Source: Hoplostethus atlanticus
Lineage: Eukaryota > Chordata > Actinopteri > Trachichthyiformes > Trachichthyidae
Reading direction: 5' to 3'
Length of the DNA: 64,000 nt
NCBI GenBank assembly: GCA_034670405.1
Contig: JAXDDX010000004.1
Coordinates: 7,512,001-7,576,000, forward strand
A model generated the notes under the pieces. The model was given only the letters and a program-made list of their open reading frames with translations. It had not been told where the DNA came from and made no database searches. Below, one piece after another: positions 27,230 to 39,430 of the stretch. Numbering within the stretch: the stretch's first letter is position 1; every line of letters starts with the position of its first letter. A program made the position numbers and the translations under genes.

Positions 27230-27480
27230 GTTAGTTTCAGTGCCTTTCCCTCTTTCTTTTTTGGAGCAATTAAACCAGACAATTGCTCCCCTGGAATTGT
27301 CTGTCTGAAAGGGGCTCGATGCCAGCTACTCAGGAGCCAATATCCCTCTTGCTTTTACTGCCGCAGGCTAGCAGGGCTTCACAATTGTGATAACATGAGT
27401 GGCCAAACAATAGAGCTAAGTTTCTGCCAATCACAGTCACAGTCAATCAAACACAAGTGGTTTTCTGCTAAGATGGCTGC
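27230..27480. promoter_or_regulatory. Candidate conserved non-coding element
   Basis: Complex repeat-free sequence with an internal inverted pair (GACAATTGCTCCCCTGGAATTGTC) and CAATTAAACC and GTGATAACATGAG motifs. Proposed from texture only. Confidence 0.28.
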
Positions 27481-30400
27481 CATAACTGGAGACCAGTTAT
27501 CAACTTTTAGTAGAACATGATTTTGACATCTGTTATTGTTTGGGAGAGAAAGCAGCTTTTTAATGTCGGGCACAAAAGCAGCCGCATGAAAGAAAATGAC
27601 TCATTGTTGAAAATTATTACCTCATCATACTGAATAATTTTTGCCATGATCCTTTTGTATGTATGTCATATCGATCGAAGGGGAAAACAACTCAAAGTTC
27701 ATGACACAGAATTTAACCTTTCCTAGCTTCTCAGTTCCGTTGACTCTCTTGGGCAGAACCGTTTCCAGTACGAGTGCTTTTCTATTCTATTCTTCCTTCT
27801 GTTTATTCACCCCTTGTTAGTGCGACTGAAAAAAAACAACAAAAAAAACCAAAACAAAACAACAACACTTTTTGACAGAAACCCACAACAGCTGTCAGAG
27901 GGATTCAGCAATAAAAACAAAATGCAGCATCGTTTCGAGGAGGGGGAAAAAACATCTTTTGTTTTTGGTACCTGACTTGGGAGTGGATGAGATACTACAC
28001 AGAAGCCATGACAGAACTGGGGTGATTGAAGGCTTGGGAAAATACTATTTCCTGGGAATTCCTCAAAGATCCAGACGCAACTGGTTTAAATGGATTAATA
28101 AATACAGTATCAAAGGGATTTTTGGAAAAGCCTGTTATTTTGGTACTGTAAATGTAAAACAATCCTCCTTACTTACACTCCATAATACTAAATAATAATA
28201 AAGATACTAACTTGAAGATGTATATGCAGTATATGTATATATGCAGCAATGTCTTCATGTCAGATATTCCTCTTAGACCTTAATGTTTATATCATCTGCT
28301 GCAAAAACAAAGACAGACAAGAATATTCATCACCAACTGCTCTCTATTTCACCCTCTACCCTTCTACCTCTCTCCAACCTGTCACCTCACCTCACCACCT
28401 GTTCCACACCATAGATAGTCCTTTGCATACGCAATTATATTCTGCATCCAAGTGCAAAGGAGAAAAAAAGGAACTCATGCATACTGTGCTTTTGTATAGA
28501 ATGTGATTTTATTTTGACGTTATAGTCTGTCAGACCTCCTTCGTAAAGTACAGCAACCGATAACACAACCATAATTATGTGACATCATCTCTACGGGAGG
28601 TGGAGAGATTAGCCAGGGCCTCCAGTGGGTCAAGCAGGTGACTGACAGATGGAGCGAGGCTGGCCGGCCTGCCGACCAGCTGGTTCACCACTGGAGGGAG
28701 GCTGCTCTCTCCCTCTGCTGGGCCGGTAATCCTCTTCCTCCACTTTCACTGTCACAGCCCTGACCTCACGATCCCACCCTGGTACCACTGTGGCCCCACC
28801 ATGGTTTCCACAGTCACCTGCTCATGACAACACAGCGCTTCCTCGGTGTAAATACAGAGAAATGTCAAAACTAGCTTGCTGGCAAGGAAGGGAGTGAGGT
28901 CATGTGTGCGGCTGGTGAGCAGAAGGTTGGCGGATCAAAACTCAGCTGGGAGTTGGCGACGTGATTTGTGACAGCGTGATATTCTCTGACATGATACTCC
29001 CTCCATCGGTTATGTCTGTATCCCCTCAAACTTCCATTCCCTTCCATTACTTATCCTCCATCCATCCCTTTCAAAATCACCCCACAGAGGTTGCCATCTG
29101 TGGTACATGCTCGTCAAAACATAACACAATGGCAACGTAGGAGAGACCTTTTGCTAATAAGGTTAAGAGTCTACGTTTTCATGGTTGTTTTAATGTATCA
29201 GCGCCGATCGATTCTTTCCACTAAAACCACTGGTCTAAATTGCAGTAGAGAGCGATTTATTGCAAAGGGATCCTGACCCAAGCTTGATTCAAACAGCAGT
29301 CGTAATAGTGAGATATAGAGAGAGAGAGAATAAAAGTGAGGAAAGCAGAAAAGAGAGGGAGAGTGAGAGTGAGAATGAGCACATGTTCTATATATTGGCA
29401 GAAATATTCCACTTAAGACTTTAGCTCTTGACCCTGAAGCAAAGGAAGCAGCCAGAAAATATAAAGCACTCTGGGACATGGCTGCTGCACTTCAGCCTCA
29501 GGGGGAAATTTTAATCGTTCCACAAAATATATACCTGGATCCTGACAGGCTAATATCTGCCGTGACAAATTGATGCAGGTTAGGAGAACTGCCAAAGAAA
29601 CGTGAAATGCTTGCAAAACAAATGGAGCCAAAACAAAGTCATATTTTATTGCCGATATAAGGGCTCTAAAATAGTCTGGTGATCAAAGCTGCTGAGGCTG
29701 GCAAACAACGCGTTCCCAAGGATGGAGCCTGCCGCAACCAACCCCCCTGCTTCAAGCCCAGCTTTTCAAGAAAGAAATCAAACCCTCCTCCCTGCCTCTG
29801 AACTTCTTCAGTGAAATTACTGCAGGATGACGGAAACTTATTATTGCAAACTTTTTTCATTTCAAAATGCTTCCCCTCACCGATTATTGTTGGAGATTCA
29901 CACAGTCATCTCCTCTTGTTCTCGCTTCGTTCTCAAGTGGCTGAAATTTTCCACAAGCCTTATTGACTCTGCCAGGCTCTCTGTATCCTCTAGGAAGAGG
30001 CCGATTCGTTCAATGATGTTCATCCAGTCATTATTAGCAACAATAATCCAAATGCACAAAGCAACACAACGTGATTGAGTCATGTCTTTCAGAGGTCAGT
30101 ACTACGACATTGCCCATGAGCAGCAGAAGGTGGCTGCTTGTTAGTTATAGGCTGATGTGGCTAAAAGCAAGTTTGAATGGAAGTAGAGGACAGACACTGA
30201 CTGGCCGGCCTTGTTTAACTAGCCATGAATGACAGGCCAGCAGCATCGGCCTAAAGACTGGTAGATAAATGTACTCATATAAGCCAATAATGACACACAA
30301 GCCCTTACACATGCACATGTGCACATGCATGCATGCTCCCATGCACGCGCGCACACACACACACACATCCATACAAAGACAGTCAGCCTAGTACACCCAT

Positions 30401-30674
30401 CGGCTCTGTCAGTCCAATGCCAGACACTCATTAGCTTTTACGTAACTGACTGTGACTGCCCTTATGCCAAGTGTCCCAGGGATGGCTTTTGGGGAAGCAA
30501 ACAGGCTTCTTGTCAGATGGGCTCGGGTCTGGGAATGATATTAGGGTAACATGAACAAAACCTCTTTCAGTTTGGATCTGAAAGATTGCTTTGTCTCGCA
30601 GGGAATTTGGGGTCACTCTGATTGGAGTTCCAAAAGTGTTACAGGCACAAAAGGCTTCATCATTTGTCAGAGAT

Positions 30675-30729
<55 letters not shown>

Positions 30730-32440
30730 CAGGGGGGGATGTCTCTGCTTGTCTTTTCATATTATTCAGAAATGAGAGGATGTGTTGCGTGGTCCACAGA
30801 TTTTTGGTTTGTCCTCATTAGAGCCTCTAATGTTTCTGAATTGAGAGCCCAGAGGCAAGAGGCCTCACTGAGAACATCTAATGGATTTCTGGTTAGTGAA
30901 CTGCCATGAGCTCATACTTCATGAAATGTATGACAAATGATTGTGTCATTTTGTTTACAACATCATCAGGGCAGTTGCATCAAACTGCCAGGTTTTAGTG
31001 TAGATTTTTGTGCAATGAATCACATGAATGGCAATGATACATTCATTCTCCAAAGGGCTTTTGTTGCCTCTCTTGGTGGAAACAACACACATCACAGATA
31101 TCCAAATGTCTGACTTATTCAGACTCCATCCACATATTTTACTGGAAGCCAACGCCTTGTCAAGGGCAAGTCTGGAGCTTACCTTGAACAACACCAAAAG
31201 GAGAACTCTTACAACTCAATTTATGGAGTTCACAGAGGCACTGCACTACTCACCTTCAAGGTACAGAGAGATTGAATGAAGAGCTGCTCAACCATGGCAG
31301 CATGCACCTTCACCCATAAAAAACTCTATTTTAATTCATAACACAGGCGAACATAAACGCACTTCTATTAAATTGGAAATGGCATAGGGGGAAAAACAAA
31401 ATCACATTTTGCCGCAAGCCAAGAGAGAGATTAAGGAAAGTAAGTGAAGAACTCAGTAGGACAATTTAATTGAAATCTCTTAAGGGATTGGGAGGGTGTG
31501 TAGGGAGCAAAAAAAACATGTAATAAGTAAAGTCTTTTAAAGAAAACATCAAATTCTTCTGCTGGAATGTCATTTTTCACCCAGTCCAAAGGAAAAGGTC
31601 ATCTGGCACACTGCTGCATTAATATACCACCACTGATGATTGGTTTTCAATCATTCATTAAAACTTACCATGCTCCAAGGCACAAAACTATGATTAAGAA
31701 ACATTTTGTCCCCCGCCGTCTGGCCACCAGTCTTTTTCCCTGCTATAGGCTCAGTCTTCCACTGTTTCATTATTTAGTTTCTAATTAAAGCACCTCCGGT
31801 CATGCCCATTGTATACTGTACCTCTGTATACCTGTGTGTGTGTGTGTGTGTGGTGCCAGACAGCAATTGAATTAAGCAGTCTGTCTGTCAGCATCACTGT
31901 CTACATGGCGTCTATCTGACTGTCTGGCTGTCTGTCTTTTTCTCGCTCTTTTTATATCTGTCTTGTTTTGTGTCTCTCTCTCTCTAAATCACACCATCCC
32001 TCTCTTTCTCCTCACCCCCCTTTTTTTGCTCTCTCTGGCTCTCCCTCTCCCCCGTTGATAGCAATCTCAGGTAGAGGCTGGCTAATGCCCAGTACCACTG
32101 CCGCCGCCTTCAAAGCATTTGCCCTTTTCAGTGGCATGAGAACAATGTTTTGCTACCATAAATAAACCCAGTCCTGTCTGCAACACAGCACTGAGATTAA
32201 CCAGCTGTCATAGATGCACTCACACAGGAATGGACGCATCACCGGGGGAACATAACTATATGGAAAGGCAAAATGAAGCTGACGAAAAATAGACCTACGC
32301 TCTCTACAGCCGTGCAGGTTGTGAGAAGGTACGACGCGGTGGTAACACTGTTTTGTCAAACACACACACACTCCCTAGCTGGAGGTTTCAATTTTTGTTT
32401 CAGACAACACATGATGAATGTGTGAAGTGATGTTATGATG
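27480..32440. other. Intergenic region, nothing recognised as a gene
   Basis: AT-rich spacer. Notable only for a GC-rich patch at 28600-28820 with GGCTGGCCGGCC-type palindromes, a CA cluster at 30346-30367, a GT tract at 30676 and short GA tracts at about 29318-29375. Confidence 0.5.
30676..30724 (+). repeat. (TG)n microsatellite
   Basis: Pure TG tract of about 49 bp. Confidence 0.97.
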
Positions 32441-32870
32441 TGGAAAAATCCACCCTTAGAACACGGTTGGCGATGTACCTTGCATTCCTGGGTCCATTTT
32501 GTTGTTTGGTGGTGTAGCTTTCTTATTCCTGTGGGTAATTGGCCACACAACATCACAGTGAGATATGTCCAATGGAGCTACAAAGGAGTTTCAATAGCAG
32601 AAAAACGTCCAGAGATCTAAAATATCAACAGTAAACAGTAACAAGGTTTTGGTGTCAGTTCCTCTGAATCAAAGAGCAAGGTTCTTCTTTTTAGACCCAT
32701 TATTTTTCACCAGCGTTCAACAATCATACAGGGAAACTCCACTGTAGAACAGGAAGAGAGACCGATTTCTCCACCAACAGCAGCTCCAATTGACCATAAT
32801 GCAATGGAGCCACAAGACATGTTGTGTTTGACTAAGGGGCATTGCATTTCAGCAAGCAATATAAACTGTA
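32440..32870 (+). repeat. Unnamed dispersed repeat, copy B
   Basis: Shares ordered landmarks with the reverse complement of 24745-25065 and is about 110 bp longer through an internal insertion around 32690-32760. Ends are approximate. Confidence 0.75.
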
Positions 32871-33330
32871 GGGCACACTGACTAGCGGTCCTGTATCGAC
32901 ACTGTCAGATTTAGGGGTTTCATTCTCACTGGGGCCACCTGTGATAAAAATGTATACCCTCATGCTGCCGCTTTAGATAGTGTCCACCAAGTGGCAAGTT
33001 ATGTTACTGTACTGTACCTATGATATGATCCCATTCCTACGTTGTCGGTCACAATCCCTCATTTCTTCCATTTAGTCGAGTGTCAAATATATGAAAAGCA
33101 GCTGTCTGCAGAGCGGCTTCTCAAAGTCATCGCAGAACTAAGATTTTCTCTGTCCTGTGACATACAGTGGAGATAAAATAATAAATAATAATAACCCTGA
33201 GGAGATTTGGGTAGACTAAAACTGGTGGATTTCAAATTAACTTTCTACGGTGGCCCTAAGGTGCACAACACAATGACATTAGCGAAGCAAACAAACGCTG
33301 ACAGCTAACAGCTAACGGAAGTGCTCCGGA

Positions 33331-33345
33331 CCACTAGGGACAGTG
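33331..33345 (+). promoter_or_regulatory. CTCF-like motif, one mismatch, in left inner arm
   Basis: CCACTAGGGACAGTG differs from the CTCF core in one G of the GGC step. Confidence 0.3.
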
Positions 33346-33575
33346 CAGCGTGGAATTGCTTGTGATCCCGTTCTCGCTCGTTCAGAAGTTCTCCAGGTTT
33401 AAATCCCTCAACCAATTAGCTATTTAATCATCTCAACCAACGAAAACTCGCCAATGTAAGTTTGCTTTAATGCATTTGATGTTATAATTAATTGTATCTG
33501 AGGTCCCCGCTCGTACCCGCTTCCAGAGAGTTTTTCTACTTCGGCCAGTTGAAACCAAACTAATTCCATGTGGCA

Positions 33576-33589
33576 CTGCCCCCTAGTGG
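33576..33589 (-). promoter_or_regulatory. CTCF-like motif, consensus, in right inner arm
   Basis: Read on the minus strand this is CCACTAGGGGGCAG, the classic vertebrate CTCF core. It faces the weaker motif at 33331. Confidence 0.45.
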
Positions 33590-33628
33590 TCCGGAGCATG
33601 CAGTGTTTTGGCAAATGTTTTGTTTCTG

Positions 33629-33880
33629 TTAATGCTGTTGTGTTGTGGATTAATGCTGTTGTGTTGTGGATTAATGCTGTTGTGTGGTGGATTAATGCTG
33701 TTGCTCTGTGGATTAATGCTGTTGTGGATTAATGCTGTTTTGTTGTCATGTAATGTCGCAGTGTTGTACATGTTTGATTGTTTTTTCAAATGCAGCGTTT
33801 TCAGAAATGTTTCTTTCTGTTGCTGCTGTTGTGTTGTGGGTTAATACTGTTGTGTTGTGGGTTAATGTTATTATGTTGTT
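33629..33880 (+). repeat. Minisatellite of TTAATGCTGTTGTGTTGTGG-type unit, two clusters
   Basis: About five near-identical units of 11-21 bp run from 33629 to 33740, and two to three more from 33823 to 33880. The unit resembles the inner part of the right terminal repeat (TTAATGTCGTTGTGTTGTGC). Confidence 0.9.
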
Positions 33881-36800
33881 GCTTTTGTTTGCTTCGTTAA
33901 TGTCGTTGTGTTGTGCACCTTAGGGCCACCGTAACTTTCCTTCCAAAGTTAGCAAGCAACTTGCCCAGTGATGGCGAGTACATAGGTATGATACATATAC
34001 TGTAACTACAGGACTGAAGTTGTCAAAGCTTTGTACCTTGATATTGAACTGATTTTAGAGTTAGCCTTTGTAGTAACCATTTAAATTGACTTTCATTGCT
34101 AACTTTTCAACTTCATATTTAGTTGTTTTTTTTATGAATGAATCTCCTCAATTGTACATCTATGGGCTCTCATTTGTTTGTACACATGGCCTATTTTGTT
34201 TGGCCACAGTAATAGAAAGAGCCACAGAGCAATGGATCAATTAAACTTTGTGAGGAGGTTGGCACATGTCTGGGTTGTGCCAAGCGCAGTTCAAATCCCT
34301 ACAGTTGCAAACGCTGACAATCCATCAATTGATCCAGGTCTTTCTGCAGGGCATGGCGTCTACCACTTGGCTGGATGCCTGCCTTATGGTGAGGAGACTA
34401 GATCAGTTCATCCATTCTAGGCGGCCGAAAGCCTGCAGCTATGGACCACAGCCTGAGGGACTTACAGAGACCCAGCAATGTGGCATGCTCACACTTGGAC
34501 TCAAAGTCTGCTGAAGGTAATAGCAAGTACAAAAGGACAAATTACATTTGACTATACCATTGAAATACTGTGCCCAGCATGCTGTAGGACAGAAATGATG
34601 TATTTACTAGTTTGTCTATAGAATACTCAACCTTAAATGTTTTTTTTTTTAAATCATTGAATACTATTTTTCTATTTTGTATGTACGCATTGCTGAGAAT
34701 AAACAACTGTTGACTTTTGCGTTTTGGCAATTCTTACTTAATTGTTCCCCTGGGAGTAAAGTCGGAGTCATATTTACATTCAGCAGTGTGTTATTGTGTG
34801 CTGATTTACTTATATGGAGCATTCATTCGCTGGTAACTGTGTTGTAGGATACTACCAGGGACTCGGCCAGACTTTGTAGATTTAGGTAGTCTGCAGGAAG
34901 ATGGTGATGGGTTTGAATGCTGAGGGGTGAAAAGGTCAGAGGCTGTTCAAGACTCACTAATGATGCTGCTAAACGCCTCGATAAAACCTGCAGTGGAAAG
35001 TGCTGACACAGACCAAAGACCCCCACACCTCCTCCTACCCCCCCATCTCAATCCAATTTAATATTCTCTGAGATTAACTTTGCTCCACACACCCTCACCC
35101 CCTATTTCTCAGCAATACACTTCCAATTAAAGCTTAATTAAAGAGAACTTCATCTATTTGAGAGATATGCACAGCACTATGTATTCACACTTTAGCATAG
35201 GGTACAGTAGTTTGTGGGTAATGATGATGTACGATGTAATAACAGATTTCTGGCTCTGTCAAATCAGCCACTTATTAGCATTCATGTGCTTTTCCAATTA
35301 ACTCTTCTGATTGATGTGCCAATCAATTGAACTTAATGATTAGTGTTATGAAACAGTGTTGCATAACACAGTTAAACTCCGTTCAAACAGCGGGAGACTC
35401 TGATTAGTCTGATAACTGCACAACAAACTGTCAGTGAAATGGGAGGAACATGTAATGAGGAGAAATGGACAAAGGAAGAAAGTAAGGTAGGAGGTAGGAT
35501 GTAGGTGGGGGGGGGGCACACAATTACATACACATAAATGCATTGACAGACAGAGTTAGGTGATTAAAACAGGAAGAGACACTAAAACGAGTAGAACAGT
35601 TTTCATGTTTTTATTAATGTCTGTCTGTGAGGGAAAGTTAGACTCATGGTTACAGTGCAGAACAATATGAAAACACTTTGTAAGAAATGTTTTGTATCCA
35701 GGGCATTTCTGTTACACATAATCAATACACAATTCCACAGATATCATATACACCACATACATACGGTTAGATCATTGAACAGGAATAGGCGGGTAAAGAA
35801 AGTTTGTTCGTTAACATAACATAACGCTTATTCCTAAAAAGAAAGTTTATCAGAGCAGAGTTTCCAAACAGGTTCAGAAGTCGATATAATGAAGGGAAGA
35901 TGGAAAAGTTGCAATTTATTTTCAGTCCAATATTTAAGATAATAACCCCCCGGCTGGCTTGTTCATTAAAAATCTGGCCTGAAAGAGCATTTCTTCCTGT
36001 GTGGAGTGGTAAACCAACTCGCTAGTCGGATACTATTTGGCTGCCATTCTAACTATTCCAGTGCTTTACAGTATATCGTCCTTGGCCAGAGTACCTGGAG
36101 TGAATATCCTTGTTTTGAATATACACACAGGACCTCTGACAGAGCTCTGGATTTTAGGACCAGTTTAGAAAGACCAATTTACAAACGTATACCTGGCATT
36201 TTCCAGATAAGGAGATATACTGTATGATGAATAGTGCTCAATTTATACTCTCTATCTCATGTAGCGAACAAAGCTAAAGACTTTCTGACAGATGTGGAGA
36301 TACAAGAATCGTAGACTTTCTGGAGCAAATTTTAAAATGCTCAATAATTGGAGATATATTTTGCAGGTTCTACTGTCGTACGATCACTTGCCATTTGCTC
36401 TCTGAAAGAAAGGCTTTTGTTTCAGTCTCTCCCACACTTGAGACTGTCTGTGACTCATGAAACATAATCATTGCTGATTCACCATAGCTCACATCCCAAT
36501 TAGCTCACTGTTTCTACCTTCTTCCTATTCTTTTTGATGTTCTTTTTATGTCTCTCTGTGCTCGCGGAGGGATTGGTGGCTCTTTTTGTGCGTCATATGC
36601 TCTAATGTGGAAAGATTTTTTTTTTATTCAGTTCAAACTTTGTTTGAAAGGAAAAAAATACACATAATGGGTATTGCTGGCAACCATACATATGCTACTG
36701 TGGAAAGCTTGTACCACAGTTACTATTATATCTGCCGGTTGTCATTTTGTTACTATTTCTGGACCGGAGGAAGAAAAGCTGTTAGCGTGGTTATTATTGA

Positions 36801-37419
36801 GCATCTGAATCACCAAGACACATCGACATTGTAAAACCAGTGGTGGTTTTAGAAAGATATGTAAGTGTTGTTGCATTCTACAGACAAACAATGGACAATT
36901 ATTAGACTGGCCAGTTTACTACTTCCCCTCGTATTATATTACTCTCTGAGAACCCCCGATGTTTTGTTCATACATGCATCCATTATCCTGACAACATGTC
37001 TTTCATCTACCCACCCCTCTGACCTCCCCCCATTCTTCCTCTTGGCTTGAGCTCTGATCTGGGTGGGGGGGGAAGCCTTGGCACCCTGAGCTAGAGAGGA
37101 AGAGAGTCCCAGTGTGATGGGACTGGATGTCTTGCCAACGCACACTATGGAGCGGGAGCCTGTGGAGGTCTGTATGGACCCTCAGATGAAGGGAACAGAG
37201 AGAGCCCCCTCCAATAACAACACCCTTCTGTATCCAGCCACATCCTAGGAGAGAGAGCCTGCCAGTGATTCATACAGACACTCGGACACACGCGCAAAAC
37301 ACGGATGCGCACTTGCAAGCATGTGCACGCACACACACACACGCACACGCACACACACATACAATATCATGCAATCTTAGGCATGCATACACACTTTCAT
37401 TTTCTCAATTTCTTTGTCT

Positions 37420-37421
<2 letters not shown>

Positions 37422-37455
<34 letters not shown>
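37422..37455 (+). repeat. (CA)17 microsatellite
   Basis: Pure CA tract. Confidence 0.96.
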
Positions 37456-37457
<2 letters not shown>

Positions 37458-37592
37458 GCTCTGGTCCAGCTATGTGTGTTTGTGAAGGATGGGACCATTG
37501 TGAAGCTTCTCCAGCTGCGTTTATGTCTTTATGTGGAGCAAGAGGGACAGATGTACACCGCAACAATGAATCACCAGTCTAAGGCCAAGATA

Positions 37593-37593
<1 letters not shown>

Positions 37594-37623
<30 letters not shown>
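37594..37623 (+). repeat. (CA)15 microsatellite
   Basis: Pure CA tract. Confidence 0.96.
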
Positions 37624-37625
<2 letters not shown>

Positions 37626-38395
37626 AAGAACATGTGCAATAAGAAAGCCAATAGAAAGTATGAAAACTTGATTGAAAGGAGCTACTTGAGCTGTTTCCTG
37701 AGTAACGCTTGAAGGAGAAGCTTCTCCATCCTCGTGGTCTGGTGCCAAAGGAAAACATCTTTGATGAGAAGATGAACAAAGATCCTAATAATCAAACTCT
37801 GCAAAACAACAGCTTCAAAAACATGGCTTGGGAGTCAACAAACCTGCCACCGTGCACCAAAGAAGTGCATCCATTTTATCATCAGTCGTTATCTGCAACT
37901 CTTTCTTTCTATTACTGGTATTAGAAGTCATATACTATTTCAATGCGTGGTTGTATTACTATGCACTGCATGTCAGTTTTCATTCACAGCAAAATGTCAA
38001 CAATTGATTGTGTCTTTCAGAAGCCTGAAATCATCTGCTAATAACTCTGCTACTCCTTCGGAGGGAGGATGGTGCAGAGCCACTATCATTACCCTGATCA
38101 CAGTCATTGTAAGACAGGTAGTAGCTGTAGACAGGAATTCTAAGCCATATCTCTCTCTCTTTATATTTCTGTCACCCTCTTTTTGTCATTTTTGTGTTAT
38201 TGATTTTGTGTGTTTCAGTGTGTCTCGGGTCTTGTGTGTTTGCCATGCATTTGTCAAAACTAGACCTGAAAAGATTGATATGGGTTATCTTTTCAAAACA
38301 TGTAATTCATCAGCACTTGACAAATCCATATGTGACACAAACACCATCACCAGCAGCGACACGTTCCTTAAACTCTCGAATCGAATCTATGAAGA

Positions 38396-38423
38396 GGTGT
38401 GTGTGTGTGTGTGTGTGTGTGTG
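38396..38423 (+). repeat. (GT)14 microsatellite
   Basis: Pure GT tract. Confidence 0.95.
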
Positions 38424-38914
38424 CGGTGCAGACAGGGCGATTGACAGCACAGGATTGGACAATATTTATCTACAACAGAGCTGGGGAAAATAGGTTTGTC
38501 CCTGATGACATTTTCATCGATTGAAACATGTACTGCCCCCCTTCCCACTGAAAATGACTAATCTCAGGACTTGTGGTGGTGGTTTTGTTCTTGGGAGGTC
38601 AAGGTGCCATGTGTGCAAAACATGTTAGACTCAAAATGAATTCTCTGTTTTATCCCTACATGGATTTTTCAATCTTGCCCCCAACTTCACCGAAAGGAAA
38701 GAAATAGAGAGGAAAAAAACCAAGGGGAAAAAAAAGAAAAGAAATAATCCCCTCAAACATCACTTTGTTGTTCTTTTGATGAAATGCCCAACTGGAAACA
38801 GATGAAAAACAAAAAGGGACACGTTTTTTTGTGTCATAAGAAGAGGTTTTTTTTAGGTGTTACAAACAGCACAGTTACACAGACACAAAAAAAAACAAAA
38901 AAAAACAGCATCAA

Positions 38915-39430
38915 CAGCCGAATGTGCCTTCAGAAAAGCTTCAGTCTTCCTTGGAGTGCAGTCATGCAAGTGCTGAACTGTGGGTAGAGGGATACTGGAC
39001 CGTTCTTCAAGACAGAAAGCCTTCAGTTCTTTAAGGGATGAAGCAGGTGGAGGTCTACTTGGCAAGCTACACTTCTTCTAATGGTTCAATGATGTTTAGA
39101 TCTGGTGATTGGGGAGACTGTGGAAGGTGTTTGACTTCATCCTGGTGTTCAGAAAACCACAATTTGTATAGCAGGGGGTATGAAGGCATTATCATCTTGG
39201 AATAAGGGAACATCATGAGGGAACAGTGTTTGCTCCATAGGGTGCATTTGGTCCTGTATGTATTGGCCTCATATTTCTTGGCTGTTATACCATGCAGAGC
39301 GATCATCAGACCTAATGGTTCCCATAACGTGGCTGCCATACCAACACCACACCGACAAGTTGGCAACAGATAACGTGGGTTGAAGACATCCATCGGCTTT
39401 GTCCAAACATAAACTCATCCTGATGCAGGA
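38915..39430 (-). mobile_element. Tc1-like transposon remnant, C-terminal half of transposase
   Basis: Read on the minus strand: KPMDVFNPRYLLPTCRCGVG, GSHVMGTIRSDDRSAWYNSQ, a diverged FQDDNA step, then PQSPDLNIIEPLEEV, the [DE]-containing SPDLNPIE block of Tc1 DDE transposases. The last part reads RPPPASSLKELKAFCLEERS, SIPLPTVQHLHDCTPRKTEA, like the Tc1 C-terminus (SLKELE..EEW..IP..TVQ.L..SIPRR). Pieces lie in different frames, with at least three frameshifts and an in-frame stop. The N-terminal DNA-binding half is missing and no terminal repeats were found. Confidence 0.85.

Larger units (their letters stand above)
33246..33933. mobile_element. Non-autonomous foldback DNA transposon with nested inverted repeats
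   Basis: Terminal inverted repeats of about 48 bp: 33246-33293 and 33887-33933, starting TACGGTGGCCCTAAGGTGCA, with two or three mismatches. A likely 8-bp target duplication AACTTTCT/AACTTTCC flanks the element (33239-33246 and 33933-33940). A second inverted pair of about 36 bp lies inside (33322-33357 and 33562-33598) around TGCTCCGGACCACTAGGG. No transposase coding is present. An 8-bp duplication fits hAT, P or Zisupton-type elements; the superfamily is not assigned. Confidence 0.85.
33941..38914. other. Intergenic region
   Basis: No recognised gene. An open frame at 34266-34514 (82 residues, alternative start) has balanced codons but no motif that I know. 35040-35360 is AT-rich with TTCCAATTAAAGCTTAATTAAA and may be a conserved element. 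CA tracts at 37331-37360, 37422-37455 and 37594-37623 bracket a short open stretch. Confidence 0.5.

Noticed and set aside
34285-34310. tRNA-like GTTCAAATCC
   Set aside because: No matching acceptor stem or box A at the proper distance.
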